A stretch of 64,000 nt of DNA from Paracoccus sp. MC1862 (GCF_016617715.1 NZ_CP067225.1:2216001-2280000); one strand, 5' to 3'; positions 45,819 through 56,769 are shown, numbered from the stretch's first letter. Made by a program: numbers and translations. The notes: generated from the sequence alone by a model not told the origin.

Positions 45819-48275
45819 ATGGCCGAAAAGCGTGTGTCCGTCCGCCTCGTGGCGGAAGGCGGCCGTCAGGTGCGCGCCGAGCTGGAGGGTGTCGGTGACG
45901 CCGGGGCAAAAGGCTTCGGCCGCCTGTCGCGCGAGATGGGACTGGCGAACACCCGGCTGGCCGGTTTCGCACGTCGGACTGGATTGGCACTTTCGGCTGC
46001 TGCCGCTGCAGCCACCGCCTCGCTCGGACTGATCGTCCGCTCCACCGCGGAAAGTGCCGCCCAGATCCGGCAGTTCGCGCAGGTCGCCAACACCACGCCC
46101 GAGGCGCTGCAGCGCTGGTCGGCCGGCGCCCGCACCGTCGGGGTCGAGCAGGAGAAGCTCGCCGATATCCTGAAGGACGTGAACGACCGGGTCGGAGATT
46201 TCCTGCAGACCGGCGGCGGGCCGATGGCCGACTTCTTCGAGAATGTCGCGCCCCGCGTCGGCGTGACGGCAGACCAGTTCGCCCGGCTGTCCGGGCCCGA
46301 GGCGCTGCAGCTCTACGTCGACACGCTCGACCGCGCCGGGCTCAGCCAGCAGGAGATGACTTTCTATCTCGAGGCCATGGCATCGGACGCGACGCGGCTG
46401 CTGCCGCTGCTGCGCAACGGCGGCGCCGAGATGGCGCGGCTGGGGGACCAGGCTGCCGACCTCGGCGCCGTGCTGGACGGCGACGCGCTGGAGGCGCTGC
46501 GGCGCACGCAGGTGGCGCTGGGCACGATGTCACTGGTCTTCGACGGGTTGCGCAACCGCATCGCCGTCGCGGTGGCGCCGGCCGTCGAGGCGCTGGCTTC
46601 AGCCTTCGTGGCGCTGGCTTCCGATGGCGGGATCCCGCGGACGGCCATCGATGCGGTGATCGGCAATCTGAGGCGACTGGCGACCTATGCCGCGTCCTTC
46701 GCCACCTTCATGGCCGGGCGCTGGGTGGCCGGGATGGCTGCGGCGGCACTCTCTGTCCGCGGCCTCGCCACAGCGTTGGTTGTCCTACGGGGCGCCCTGA
46801 TCCGCACCGGGATCGGGGCGCTGATCGTCGGCGCGGGCGAGCTGGTCTATCAGTTCTCCCGCTTCGTCGAACGGGTGGGCGGCGTCGGCGAAGCCTTCCG
46901 CCTGCTCGGTGATCTGGCCAGGGAAGTCTGGTCGCGCATGGGCCTGTCGCTCGACGCCGCTCTGGCGAGAATGGCCGCAAGCTGGGAGGGTCTGAAGGCG
47001 GCGGGGCTTTCGGCCCTCGAGGGAACCATCGCTGGCGTGGTCGGATTCGGCGACCGCACCGCGGCGGTGTTCCACGGCGCCTATGACGCGGCCGTTGCGA
47101 TCTGGGGCCGGCTTCCCGGTGCCATCGGCGACTTCGCCTTCCAGGCCGCGAACGGGCTGATCAGCGGGATCGAGGCGATGCTGAACGGAGTCGTCAGCCG
47201 CATCAATCTCTTCATCACCGCGCTGAACGGAGCGCTGGCGCTTCTGCCCGACTGGGCGGTCGGCGAAGGCGGCGTGAAGATCGGCACCCTCGATCCGGTG
47301 GAACTCGGTCGGATCGGAAACCCGTTCGAAGGTGCGGCGACAGCGGCCGGCACTGCGGCAGCCGATGCTTTCTCGGCGGCGCTGGCGCGGACATATGTCG
47401 AGCCGCCCGACCTGGGCCTCGGCACCATGGCCGACGATGCCCGGGCCCGGGCGGACGCGTATCGCGAGGCCGCGGGCATGCTCTCCGATGCGGCAGGTCG
47501 CCCGCTCGTCAGCTGGCAGGCGCTGAAGGACGCGGTGACCCGGACAGGAACCGAGGCAGAAACGGCCCTCGGGGATGCAGCGTCGTCGGCGGGCGCGCTG
47601 ACAGCCGGTCTGAATGACACCGCGGCAGCCGCGGATGGCGCCGGGGGTGCGGCGCGGGCCGCCGGGACTGCGGCGGCTGATAGTGCCGAGCCCGCCCTCA
47701 CCGGTTGGCGCGCGGTCACCGCGGCGCTCGCCGACTATGCCGCCAGGGCCCGCGAGATCGGCGGCGACATCGGTCAGGCACTCATCGGGGCGTTCACCTC
47801 GGCCGAAACCGCCATGGGTGACTTCGTAAAGTCGGGCAAGTTCGACTTCCGCGATCTGGTCACCTCAATGATCGCCGATCTGGCGAAGCTGGCCGCGCGC
47901 CGCTTCATCCTCGGCCCGATCGCCAATGCGCTCTCCGGCGCGCTGGGCGGCGTGTCCGCGAACATCCTGCACGCCGGCGGCCTCGTCGGCGAGCCGTCGC
48001 CCGGCCGGATGGTCCCGGCACTGGCCTTCGCGGGTACCCCGCGCATGCACAACGGCGGCTGGGCCGGACTGCGTCCCGACGAGGTGCCGGCGATCCTGCA
48101 GCGCGGCGAGCGGGTGCTCTCGCGGCGCGAAGCTGCAGGGTACGGCAAGTCCGCGGCCGTGCCCACTGTCAACGTCACCATCAACGCCCGCGATGCCGAG
48201 AGCTTCCGCCAGTCCCGGACGCAGGTCGCGGCCGACGTCGCCCGTGCCGTGTCGCTCGGGCGCAGAGGAATGTGA
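45819..48275 (+). CDS. Phage tail tape measure protein
   Basis: An 818-residue protein that sets tail length and is ejected with the DNA. It starts MAEKRVSVRLVAEGGRQVRA, with coiled-coil and hydrophobic sections. The conserved TMP core is seen as ANTTPEALQRWSAGARTVGV, and membrane-like segments follow at about residues 260-345. The C-terminal signature is ANILHAGGLVGEPSPGRMVP and RPDEVPAILQRGERVLSRRE, as in lambda-family tape measures. The length would predict a tail of about 120 nm if the usual 0.15 nm per residue applies. Confidence 0.9.
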   Translation: MAEKRVSVRLVAEGGRQVRAELEGVGDAGAKGFGRLSREMGLANTRLAGFARRTGLALSAAAAAATASLGLIVRSTAESAAQIRQFAQVANTTPEALQRWSAGARTVGVEQEKLADILKDVNDRVGDFLQTGGGPMADFFENVAPRVGVTADQFARLSGPEALQLYVDTLDRAGLSQQEMTFYLEAMASDATRLLPLLRNGGAEMARLGDQAADLGAVLDGDALEALRRTQVALGTMSLVFDGLRNRIAVAVAPAVEALASAFVALASDGGIPRTAIDAVIGNLRRLATYAASFATFMAGRWVAGMAAAALSVRGLATALVVLRGALIRTGIGALIVGAGELVYQFSRFVERVGGVGEAFRLLGDLAREVWSRMGLSLDAALARMAASWEGLKAAGLSALEGTIAGVVGFGDRTAAVFHGAYDAAVAIWGRLPGAIGDFAFQAANGLISGIEAMLNGVVSRINLFITALNGALALLPDWAVGEGGVKIGTLDPVELGRIGNPFEGAATAAGTAAADAFSAALARTYVEPPDLGLGTMADDARARADAYREAAGMLSDAAGRPLVSWQALKDAVTRTGTEAETALGDAASSAGALTAGLNDTAAAADGAGGAARAAGTAAADSAEPALTGWRAVTAALADYAARAREIGGDIGQALIGAFTSAETAMGDFVKSGKFDFRDLVTSMIADLAKLAARRFILGPIANALSGALGGVSANILHAGGLVGEPSPGRMVPALAFAGTPRMHNGGWAGLRPDEVPAILQRGERVLSRREAAGYGKSAAVPTVNVTINARDAESFRQSRTQVAADVARAVSLGRRGM

Positions 48276-48284
48276 GGAACAGCC

Positions 48285-48911
48285 ATGGCGTTTCACGAGG
48301 TCCGGTTCCCCGACACCATCAGCCGCGGCGCGCGCGGCGGCCCGGAACGGCGCACCCAGATCGTTGAGCTGGCCTCCGGCGACGAGGAGCGCAATGCCAG
48401 CTGGGCCAACTCGCGCCGCCGCTATGACGTCGCCTACGGCATCCGCCGCGCCGACGATCTGGCGGCGGTCGTCGCCTTCTTCGAGGCGCGGAACGGCCGC
48501 CTCCACGGCTTCCGGTTCAAGGACTGGGCCGATTACAAGTCCTGCCTTCCGTCACAGCCGCCGCAGCCGACCGACCAGGTCATCGGCACCGGCGACGGCG
48601 CGACGACGGCCTTCCATCTGGTCAAGCGCTATACCTCGGGCGGACAGTCCTGGTCGCGGGGGATCACCCGGCCGGTCGCAAGCAGTGTGATCATCGCCCT
48701 GAACGGCACCCCGCAGCATGCAGGCTGGGCGGTGGACGCTGCCGCTGGCGGCGTCACCTTCGACGCACCGCCAGCCGCGGGCGTCACCATCACCGCGGGC
48801 TTCGAGTTCGACGTGCCGGTGCGCTTCGACACCGATGCGCTCGACGTCACCCTCGACCTCGAGCGGCTCGGCTCCATCACATCCATTCCGCTGCTGGAGA
48901 TTCGGCGATGA
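48285..48911 (+). CDS. DUF2460 distal tail protein (GTA g12-like)
   Basis: A 208-residue protein of the DUF2460 family (AFHEVRFPDTISRGARGGPE at the start, then RRYDVAYGIRRADDLAAVVA and HGFRFKDWADYKSCLPSQPP). In gene transfer agents this is the distal tail protein, the ring at the tip of the tube. The end (LDLERLGSITSIPLLEIRR) is typical. It overlaps the next gene by 4 bases. Confidence 0.9.
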   Translation: MAFHEVRFPDTISRGARGGPERRTQIVELASGDEERNASWANSRRRYDVAYGIRRADDLAAVVAFFEARNGRLHGFRFKDWADYKSCLPSQPPQPTDQVIGTGDGATTAFHLVKRYTSGGQSWSRGITRPVASSVIIALNGTPQHAGWAVDAAAGGVTFDAPPAAGVTITAGFEFDVPVRFDTDALDVTLDLERLGSITSIPLLEIRR

Positions 48912-49792
48912 AATCCCTCTCCCCTGCGCTGCAGGCCCATCTCGACGACGGCACGACGACCCTCGCCTGGTGCTGGCGGATCACCCGGGCAGACGGCATC
49001 ACGCTGGGCTTCACCGATCATGATCGGGCGCTGGCCTTCGCCAGCACCAGCTTCGAGCCGGAAAGCGGATTTGCCGCCTCGGAATTCCGCTCCGGCTCCG
49101 ATCTCGCCGTCGATGCGCAGGATGCCGCCGGAGTGCTGACCTCGGACCGGATCACCGAGACCGACATTCTCGACGGGTACTGGGACAATGCCGGCGTGGA
49201 GCTCTGGCGGGTGAACTGGTCCGACCCGAGCCAGCGGGTGCTGATGCGCCGCAGCGCAGTCGGCCAGATCCGGCGCGGCCGGATGGCCTTCGTGGCCGAG
49301 GTGCGGTCGCTGGCGCATGTGCTCGGCCTGACCGTCGGGCGGACGTTTCAGGCGGGGTGTGACGCGGCGCTGGGCGATGCCCGCTGCGGTGTCGATCTCG
49401 AAAATCCCGCCTTCAAGGGCACCGGCGCCGTCATCGATCTCCTGCGCGACCGGGCCTTCACCGCCTCGGGGCTCGGCGGCTTCATCCCCGGCTGGTTCAC
49501 CTTCGGCACGCTAGAATGGACGCGCGGCGCCAACGCGGGACGGCGCACCGAGGTGCTGGGTCACGACGTCCGGGACGGCATCGCGCTGCTGACGCTGCTG
49601 GAAGCACCGGTGCGGCCCATTGCCGAGGGTGACGTCTTCACCATTCGCGCGGGTTGCGACAAGCGCATTGAGACCTGCGGCGCTAGGTTCGCCAACACCA
49701 CCAGCTTCCGCGGCTTCCCGCATATTCCGGGTCAGGACGCCATCCTCCGCTATGCCAGCCAGGACGGCGGCCATGAAGGGGGCGTGTTGTGA
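48908..49792 (+). CDS. DUF2163 tail hub protein (GTA g13-like)
   Basis: A 294-residue DUF2163 protein, the tail hub of GTA-like particles. Typical stretches are TRADGITLGFTDHDRALAFA, LTSDRITETDILDGYWDNAG, and the Cys-bearing C terminus GCDKRIETCGARFANTTSFR with GFPHIPGQDAILRYA. It overlaps both neighbours by 4 bases, consistent with tightly coupled tail synthesis. Confidence 0.9.
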   Translation: MKSLSPALQAHLDDGTTTLAWCWRITRADGITLGFTDHDRALAFASTSFEPESGFAASEFRSGSDLAVDAQDAAGVLTSDRITETDILDGYWDNAGVELWRVNWSDPSQRVLMRRSAVGQIRRGRMAFVAEVRSLAHVLGLTVGRTFQAGCDAALGDARCGVDLENPAFKGTGAVIDLLRDRAFTASGLGGFIPGWFTFGTLEWTRGANAGRRTEVLGHDVRDGIALLTLLEAPVRPIAEGDVFTIRAGCDKRIETCGARFANTTSFRGFPHIPGQDAILRYASQDGGHEGGVL

Positions 49793-50232
49793 TCGCAGCT
49801 GATCCAGACGACGTCATCGCCGTCGCGCGGTCGTGGCTCGGTACGCCGTATCACGATCAGGCCAGTCTCCGCGGCGTCGGCTGCGACTGCCTCGGGCTGG
49901 CCCGCGGCATCTGGCGCGAGGTCGTCGGCCCGGAGCCGTTCCCCATTCCGCCCTACAGCCGCGACTGGGGCAAGGCCGGCCCGCGTGAAGTGCTGGCCGA
50001 GGGGGCGCGCCGGATGATGCCGGAGATCGCACCTTCCGAGGCCGGTCCGGGCGCCCTGCTTCTCTTCCGCATGGCGCCCCGTGCCATCGCCAAGCATGTC
50101 GGGATCGTCACCGGGCCCGACAGCTTCATCCATTCATACGAGCGGCTCGGCGTGATCGAGGAGCCGCTCACCCCGGTCTGGCGGCGGCGCATCGCCTTCG
50201 CCTTCCTGTTCCCGCGCTCCAACAGCATCTGA
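49789..50232 (+). CDS. NlpC/P60 tail peptidase (GTA g14-like)
   Basis: A 147-residue cell-wall peptidase of the NlpC/P60 fold. It begins with DDVIAVARSWLGTPYHDQAS, with the catalytic Cys in GVGCDCLGLARGIW and the His in AIAKHVGIVTGPDSFIHSYE. In GTA-like tails it digests the periplasmic wall during DNA entry. The start is GTG, overlapping DUF2163 by 4 bases. Confidence 0.9.
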   Translation: MIAADPDDVIAVARSWLGTPYHDQASLRGVGCDCLGLARGIWREVVGPEPFPIPPYSRDWGKAGPREVLAEGARRMMPEIAPSEAGPGALLLFRMAPRAIAKHVGIVTGPDSFIHSYERLGVIEEPLTPVWRRRIAFAFLFPRSNSI

Positions 50233-50242
50233 AAGATCCCAC

Positions 50243-53200
50243 ATGGCTACCTTGGTTCTCGCGGCCGCCGGCTCCGCGATCGGCGCCAGCATCGGCGGCA
50301 CGATCCTCGGCGTCAGCGCGGCGACCATCGGCGGCTTCATTGGCTCGACCATCGGCTCCGCCGTCGACAGCTGGATCGTCTCGTCGCTGGCACCGGCGCA
50401 GCGCATCGAGGGCGCGCGGCTCGACAGCCTGCGCATCACCTCCTCGACCGAGGGCACGGTGATCCCCCGACTCTACGGCCGCATGCGGATTGGCGGCAAC
50501 ATCATCTGGGCCACCGATTTCCGCGAGGAAACCAGCACGACCCGTCAGGGCGGCGGCAAAGGCGCCGGGCCGAAGGTCAGGACCACCGAGTACCGCTACT
50601 ACGCTTCATTCGCGGTGGCGCTATGCGAGGGTCCGATCACCGGCATCGGTCGGGTCTGGGCCGACGGCAAGGTCATGGATAGGACCGGCGTCACCTGGCG
50701 CTGGTATCCGGGCGACGAAGCGCAGAGCCCGGACCCGTTCATTGCGGCGAAGATGGGTGCAGGGAGCACCCCCGGCTATCGCGGCACCGCCTATGTGGTC
50801 CTCGAGGAACTCGATCTCGGCCCTTACGGCAACCGGCTGCCGCAGATCAGCTTCGAGGTGTTCCGGCCGCTCGCGGATCCCGACACCGCGGAGGGACTGG
50901 TGAAAGCGGTGACGCTGATCCCCGCCTCGGGCGAGTTCAGCTATGCGACCGCACCGGTGAAGAAATCGACGGCCCCGGGCGGCGCCACCTCGGCCGAGAA
51001 CCTGAACGCGATGACAGACACCGCCGACATCGTCGTGGCGCTGGACAGGCTGCAGGCGATGGCACCGGCGGTGGAAAGCGTCAGCCTGGTGGTCGCGTGG
51101 TTCGGGGATGATCTGCGGGCCGGAAGCTGCAAGGTGCGGCCCGGGGTCGAGGTTGCTGCGAAGACCACGACGCCATCGGCCTGGTCGGTGAACGGCGTTA
51201 CGCGTGCCGATGCCTTCCTCGTCAGCCGTGATGCCGAGGACCGGCCCGTCTATGGCGGCACCCCGGCCGACTTCGCGGTGGTGCAGGCGATCCGGGAGAT
51301 GAAGGCCCGCGGGCTGCGGGTGACCTTCTATCCGTTCCTGCTGATGGACGTGCCGCCGGGCAACACGCTGCCGAACCCGTATTCCGACAATGCTGCGGCG
51401 ACTGGTCAGCCGACTTTCCCGTGGCGCGGCCGCATCACCTGTTCGCCGGCCGCCGGTCACGAAGGATCGGTCGACAAGACCGGAACAGCCGCCGCGCAGG
51501 TTTCCGCGCTGTTCGGCAGCGCGACGCCTGCCAGCTTCAGCGTCTCGGGCGAGAGTGTCAGCTGGCTAGGTGCGCCCGGCAACTGGGGCCTTCGCCGGAT
51601 GATCCTGCATTACGCGCATCTCTGCAAAGTCGCCGGAGGCGTCGACGCCTTCCTGATCGGGTCGGAGATGCCCGGCCTGACCACGATCCGCAGCAGCGCC
51701 AGCACTAATCCCGCCGTGCAAGCCTACCGCGACCTGGCCGCGGATGTCCGGACGATTCTCGGGCCGACCACGAAGCTCGGCTATGCCGCCGACTGGTCGG
51801 AGTATTTCGGGCACCATCTGCAGGACGGCAGCGGCGACGTGTTCTTCCACCTCGATCCGCTCTGGGCCGACCCGAACATCGATTTCATCGGCATCGACAA
51901 CTACATGCCGCTATCGGACTGGCGGGATGGCCTCACACATGCCGAAGCGGCCGAGGGCTGGCCCGCGATCTACGACCGCGCCTATCTGCAGGCGAACATC
52001 GCCGGCGGCGAAGGCTTCGACTGGTTCTATGCTTCCGCGGCCGACCACACCGCACAGGTCCGTACGCCGATCACGGACGGTGCCGCCGGCAAACCGTGGG
52101 TGTTCCGCTTCAAGGATCTGCGCGCCTGGTGGTCGAACCCGCATTTCAACAGGCTGGGCGGTATTGAGAGCGGGATGCCCACCGCATGGGTGCCGCAGTC
52201 GAAGCCGATCTGGTTCACCGAGCTCGGCTGCCCGGCCATCGACCGCGGCACCAATCAGCCGAACGTCTTCTTCGACCCGAAGTCGTCGGAGAGCTTCACC
52301 CCGCATTTCTCGCGCGGCTGGCGGGACGATGCGATCCAGCGGGCGTATTTGGAGGCGACGTATCTCTGGTGGGGTAAGCAGGCGAACAACCCGGTCTCGT
52401 CGCTCTACGGCGGCCCGATGGTGCACGTGCCCGAATGCGCCGCCTGGACCTGGGACGCCCGGCCCTATCCGTTCTTTCCCGGCCTGACGGATGTCTGGAC
52501 CGATGGACCGAACTGGCGGCTCGGCCAATGGCTGACCGGGCGGCTCGGCACCGTGTCGCTGGCCGCGCTCGTGCGGCAACTCTGCCTGCGCGCCGGTATG
52601 CCGGAAGAGCAGATTGACGTCTCCGGGCTCTGGGGCGCCGTCGAGGGCTATGTCATCGGTGCGCTCGAAAGCCCGCGCGCGTCCATCACCACTCTGGCCC
52701 GTCAGTTCGGCTTCGATGCTGTGGAAAGCGAGGGTCGCATCCGCTTCGTGATGCGCGGTTCGATCGCCAGCGCCACCATCACGCCGGACAGCATGGTCGC
52801 CTCTGCGTCCGCACAGGGCGAGGTGATGGAGCTGACCCGTGGCCAGGAGACCGAACTGCCGCAGGCCCTGAAATAGCAGGTTGCGCGGGCCGACGAGGAT
52901 TATGACGCGGCGCAGGTCGAAGCGCGGCGCATCACGGTCGACACGACCCGGATCGCCGCGGAAGCTTTTCCGATGGCGGTGCCACCGGAGGAAGCAGAGC
53001 GCCGCTGCCGCCGCGCGCTGATGGAGGCGTGGGTGGGCCGGGAAACCGCCGTCTTCCGCCTGCCGCCCTCGCGGCTGGCGCTGGACCCCGCCGACGTGAT
53101 CCTCCTCGATCATGATGGCCGCTTGGCCGAGATGCGGCTGGTCTCGGTCGCCGACTCGGACGTGCGTGGCATCGAGGCCGTGCGGCAGGACCGTTTGGTC

Positions 53201-54217
53201 TACGATCTGCCCTCGGGCGAGCCGCGCCCAGCGTCGCTCTCGACGCCCGTTGTCTTCGGCGCGCCCGATGTCGTCATTCTGGACCTGCCGCAGCTGCGCG
53301 AGGATCATCCGGCCCACCGTCCCCTGATCGCCGCTCATGCGAAGCCGTGGCCCGGCGAACTGGCGGTCTACCGCAGCGCCGCCGCGGACGGTTTCGAGCT
53401 GCTGACCACCTTCGGCACCCGCGCCAGCATGGGCGTGCTGGCGGCGGATTTCCACGCCGGGCCGGTGTCGCGCTTCGATCTCGGCAATACTTTGGTGGTC
53501 GATCTCTATTCCGGCACGCTGGAGAGCGTCACCGACATCACCCTGTTCGGCGGGGCCAATGCACTGGCGGTGGAAACCACGGCCGGTCAATGGGAGATCG
53601 TTCAGGCCGGATCGGCCGAGCTGATCGCAGCGGGACGTTACCGTCTGACCCGCCTGCTGCGCGGCCAGCGCGGCACGGAAGGCGCCATCGTCAGTGTGGT
53701 CCCGACCGGCGCGAGGGTCGTGGTCCTCAACAGCGCCTTGGCGTCGCTGCCCATCAGCGAGGCGGACCTCGGTCTGCCATGGAACTGGCGGATCGCTCCC
53801 GCCTCACGTCCGATCAGCGATGACAGCTTTGTCGCGACCCCCTTCACGCCCGACGGCGCGGGCCTGCGGCCGTTCTCGGTCGTCCATGTCGAACAGCCGT
53901 GGCGCACGGCCCGAAGCCCCGGCGATCTGATCATCCGCTGGATGCGCCGCTCGCGCTCGCTCGTCGCTGAAAGCTGGGGCGCGGGCGAGGTTCCACTCGC
54001 CGAGGACGTCGAGGCCTATGAGGTGGAAATCCTCGACGGCGCGACCGTGAAACGCCGGCTGAGCACGGCGACGACCAGTGTCCTCTACAGCGCTGCCCAG
54101 CAGATCGCCGATCGGGGTGCGCTGCTCGGTTCCGGCGACAGCCTCGACATCCGCATCTGCCAGCTCTCCGCCCTGATCGGGCCGGGTGCCGTGCGCTCCG
54201 TCACCCTCAGCTTCTGA
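50243..54217 (+). pseudogene. GTA TIM-barrel tail tip protein, split by an in-frame amber codon
   Basis: The full frame covers 1324 coding positions but holds a TAG at 52874-52876 (codon 878). The upstream part starts with a glycine-rich hydrophobic segment, then the phage-tail and TIM-barrel domains (KTRGLRVTFYPFLLMDVPPG-like stretch; LGYAADWSEYFGHHLQDGSG; WFTELGCPAIDRGTNQPNVF). The part after the stop (QVARADEDYDAAQVEARRIT, then RRALMEAWVGRETAVFRLPP) continues in the same frame. In relatives the stop position is normally Trp (TGG), so a single G-to-A change explains it. The 3' part could be remade from the ATG at 52973. Confidence 0.85.
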
Positions 54218-54225
54218 AGGCCCTC

Positions 54226-55701
54226 ATGTCCGACCTCACCACCCATCTCCTGCTGCCCTACATACTGGCCGCGCAGGCCCAGAAGCACGTCACCCACAAC
54301 GAAGCGCTGCGGCTGCTCGACGCCATGATCCAGCTGTCGGTGCTGGACCGGGATCTGACCGCCCCGCCCGTCAGCCTCGCCGATGGGGACCGCCACATCG
54401 TGGCCTCGGGGGCGACCGGCCTCTGGGCGGGCTGGGACCTGAATGTCGCCTTTCGGGTCGATGGCGCCTGGATGCGGCTGGTGCCGCGACCGGGATGGCT
54501 GGCCTGGATCGCCGACGAACAGGCATTCGTGGTCTGGAACGGCAGCGTCTGGGAGACGGTCGGCATGCCGCAGGATCTCAAGGCCCGGGTCCTCGGCCTC
54601 GGCGGCGCCACCGCCGACAGCTACAACCGCCTGTCGGTCAACACGCCGGCGGTGCTGCTCAACAACGACGGCGCGGGGATTGAGGCGACGGTGAACAAGG
54701 CGACGCCGGCCAACGATGCCGCCCTCGCCTTCAAGACCGGCTTCTCCGCCCGGGCGCTGTTCGGCCTCCTCGGCAGCGACGATTTCAGCGTGAAGGTCAG
54801 CCCGGATGGCAGCAGCTTCATCGAGGCGATCAAGATCGACCGCAGTAGTGGCCACGTGGAGTTGCCGCAGCCCACCATCCTGCCGGGCCTGAGCGCGGCG
54901 CCGTCACCGCCGCCAGCGGGGAAGGCGGCCGTTTATGCCCGCAGCCGCGCCGGGGCGCCGTGGATCGACGTCATGCGACCCTCGGGTCGGGATTTCCCGC
55001 TGCAGCCGCATTTCGGGGTAAACCGCATCGCCAACTGGTCGCCCTCGACCGGCATCACAATCAACACCGAGGGCCTGCCGATCACCTCAGTCGGCACCGT
55101 CTCGACGCCCGGCCTGGCCGCCACAAACCTCGCGACATCCATGCGCCGCTGGCGACTTACTTCTGCCGCCACCGTCGATGCCGCCGCTGACCAGCGATCG
55201 GCAGGTTGGGCCTGCTGGCGTGGCAATGGAGCGGGCTTGGGCGGCTGGACTTTCGCCACCCGGTTTTCACTGACGGCGTTGCAGGCAACCGGCATGGGGT
55301 TTTTCGGCCTCTACGGATCCACAGCGGCGGTTGCGACGACGCTGACGCTGGCCGCTGTTGTCAACTGCATCGGCATCGGCTTCCAGCGTGGTACCCATGC
55401 GAACTGGCAGGTTGTCCGCAACGATGGCACCGGTGCGCCGCCCTTGACCGACATGGGCGCATCCTTCGCCATTGCCACCGGCGGCGTGCTGACCGTCTTC
55501 ATCGCTGCCCCGCCCAACGGATCCTCGGTCTGGGTTCGGGTGGTCGACGAGGTCTCAGGCGCGGTCTTCGAGCAGGAGATCACCGTCGATCTGCCCGCCA
55601 GCACCCAGTTCCTGTCGCCTCGCCTCTATCTCAACACCGGCGCCACCGCCGGCGCCGTCGCCTACGACTGCTCCGGCCTCTACGTCGAAACCGACTATTG
55701 A
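54226..55701 (+). CDS. DUF2793 phage tail-associated protein
   Basis: A 491-residue protein with an N-terminal DUF2793 domain: LPYILAAQAQKHVTHNEALR, LLDAMIQLSVLDRDLTAPPV, then WVIADEQ-like LAWIADEQAFVVWNGSVWET. The C-terminal half is beta-rich with Thr/Ala-rich strands (TFATRFSLTALQATGMGFFG), looking like a receptor-binding or fibre domain. It directly follows the tip protein, as fibres do. Confidence 0.8.
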   Translation: MSDLTTHLLLPYILAAQAQKHVTHNEALRLLDAMIQLSVLDRDLTAPPVSLADGDRHIVASGATGLWAGWDLNVAFRVDGAWMRLVPRPGWLAWIADEQAFVVWNGSVWETVGMPQDLKARVLGLGGATADSYNRLSVNTPAVLLNNDGAGIEATVNKATPANDAALAFKTGFSARALFGLLGSDDFSVKVSPDGSSFIEAIKIDRSSGHVELPQPTILPGLSAAPSPPPAGKAAVYARSRAGAPWIDVMRPSGRDFPLQPHFGVNRIANWSPSTGITINTEGLPITSVGTVSTPGLAATNLATSMRRWRLTSAATVDAAADQRSAGWACWRGNGAGLGGWTFATRFSLTALQATGMGFFGLYGSTAAVATTLTLAAVVNCIGIGFQRGTHANWQVVRNDGTGAPPLTDMGASFAIATGGVLTVFIAAPPNGSSVWVRVVDEVSGAVFEQEITVDLPASTQFLSPRLYLNTGATAGAVAYDCSGLYVETDY

Positions 55702-55712
55702 GAGCCTCCGAC

Positions 55713-56021
55713 ATGACCGACGAACCCACCCTTCTCGAGGGCGCTGCGCAGTCATTTCGCGACCACGGTCTGACCGCCGCCGTCACAGCGCTGATCGGCG
55801 GCAGCTTGGCCATCGCCGCCTCCGTCACGCGCAAAGCGTTCACCAATGAGGCGATGCTGGAGCGCCTCGACCGCGAACTCAGTCTCGAGCGCGAGCGGAT
55901 CGACAAGCTGCGCGCCGAGGATCGCAAGGCCGACGCTGACAGGCTGGAACGGATCGAGACCGACATCCGCGCCATGCGCGACCTGATGTTCGGAGCCTTC
56001 CAGCGTGGCCGCACCGACTGA
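55713..56021 (+). CDS. Small membrane coiled-coil protein (holin-like candidate)
   Basis: A 102-residue protein with one hydrophobic segment (GLTAAVTALIGGSLAIAASV) and a charged coiled coil (LERLDRELSLERERIDKLRA). It lies between the fibre gene and the lysis peptidase, so it may be a holin or a tail accessory protein. Neither role can be shown from sequence. Confidence 0.55.
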   Translation: MTDEPTLLEGAAQSFRDHGLTAAVTALIGGSLAIAASVTRKAFTNEAMLERLDRELSLERERIDKLRAEDRKADADRLERIETDIRAMRDLMFGAFQRGRTD

Positions 56022-56054
56022 CCGACTTCCCACACCGTCAAACCTGCCATCCAC

Positions 56055-56079
56055 CCCCGCCGAGAAGCGGGGTTTTGCA
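56055..56079 (+). terminator. Rho-independent terminator-like hairpin
   Basis: CCCCGC (56055-56060), loop CGAGAA, GCGGGG (56067-56072), followed by TTTT and a T-rich tail. It lies between the small membrane gene and the M15 peptidase gene. Confidence 0.6.
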
Positions 56080-56094
56080 TTTCTGGAGAATGAC

Positions 56095-56769
56095 ATGCCG
56101 ACCACGACTTATGCCCGTTTCCGCGACGTGCCCGAAACCGCCTGGCGCTGGCCCAGCTTCTCGCCCGCCGAGATCGCCTGCCGCGGCACCGGCGCGATCA
56201 GGATCAATTCCGAGGCGATGGACAGGCTGCAGTCCTTGCGCAATCGCCTCGGCAAGCCGCTGATCGTGCGCTCGGGTTATCGTAGTCCCAGCCACAACCG
56301 CGCAGTCGGCGGGGCCCCGGCCTCAAAGCACATGCAGGGCACGGCCTTCGACATCGCGATGGCAAACCACGATCCGGTGGCTTTCGAAGCAGCGGCGCGC
56401 GCCGTTGGCTTCCTCGGCTTCGGCACCTATCCCCGCTCGGGCTTCATGCACATCGACCTCGGCCCTGCCCGCAGCTGGGGCGAGCCGTTCCCGGCGCGCC
56501 CCGTGCCCTTCGCGCCAGAGGTGCCGCCCACCCGCGAAATTCTGGCCGACAGCCGCACTCTGAAAGGTGGCGGGGCGGCCGGGCTGGCCACCGCCGGTGC
56601 CGCCGGTGTTGAGGTCGCGCAAGAGGTCCTGGTCGAAACCCAATCCGCCATCGTCCCGCTGGTGCCTTACCTCGACACCCTGCGGTGGGTTTTCATCGCC
56701 GTGGCGCTGATCGGCATCGCCGTCACCATCCACGCGCGGCTCGATGACTGGAAACGGGGCCAGCGGTGA
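56095..56769 (+). CDS. Peptidase M15-type endolysin
   Basis: A 224-residue protein with an M15/D-Ala-D-Ala carboxypeptidase-like domain. The zinc ligands fit HNRAVGGAPASKHMQGTAFD and MHIDLGPARSWG (His-x6-Asp and His residues). It cuts peptidoglycan cross-links at lysis. The C-terminal part has a membrane segment (LRWVFIAVALIGIAVTIHAR), unusual for a plain endolysin and suggesting membrane-held export. The ATG at 56095 follows GGAGAA. Confidence 0.82.
   Translation: MPTTTYARFRDVPETAWRWPSFSPAEIACRGTGAIRINSEAMDRLQSLRNRLGKPLIVRSGYRSPSHNRAVGGAPASKHMQGTAFDIAMANHDPVAFEAAARAVGFLGFGTYPRSGFMHIDLGPARSWGEPFPARPVPFAPEVPPTREILADSRTLKGGGAAGLATAGAAGVEVAQEVLVETQSAIVPLVPYLDTLRWVFIAVALIGIAVTIHARLDDWKRGQR

Noticed and set aside
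51911-53590. A 559-codon open frame on the minus strand
   Set aside because: Antisense shadow of the tail tip gene, low-complexity and Arg/Gly-rich.
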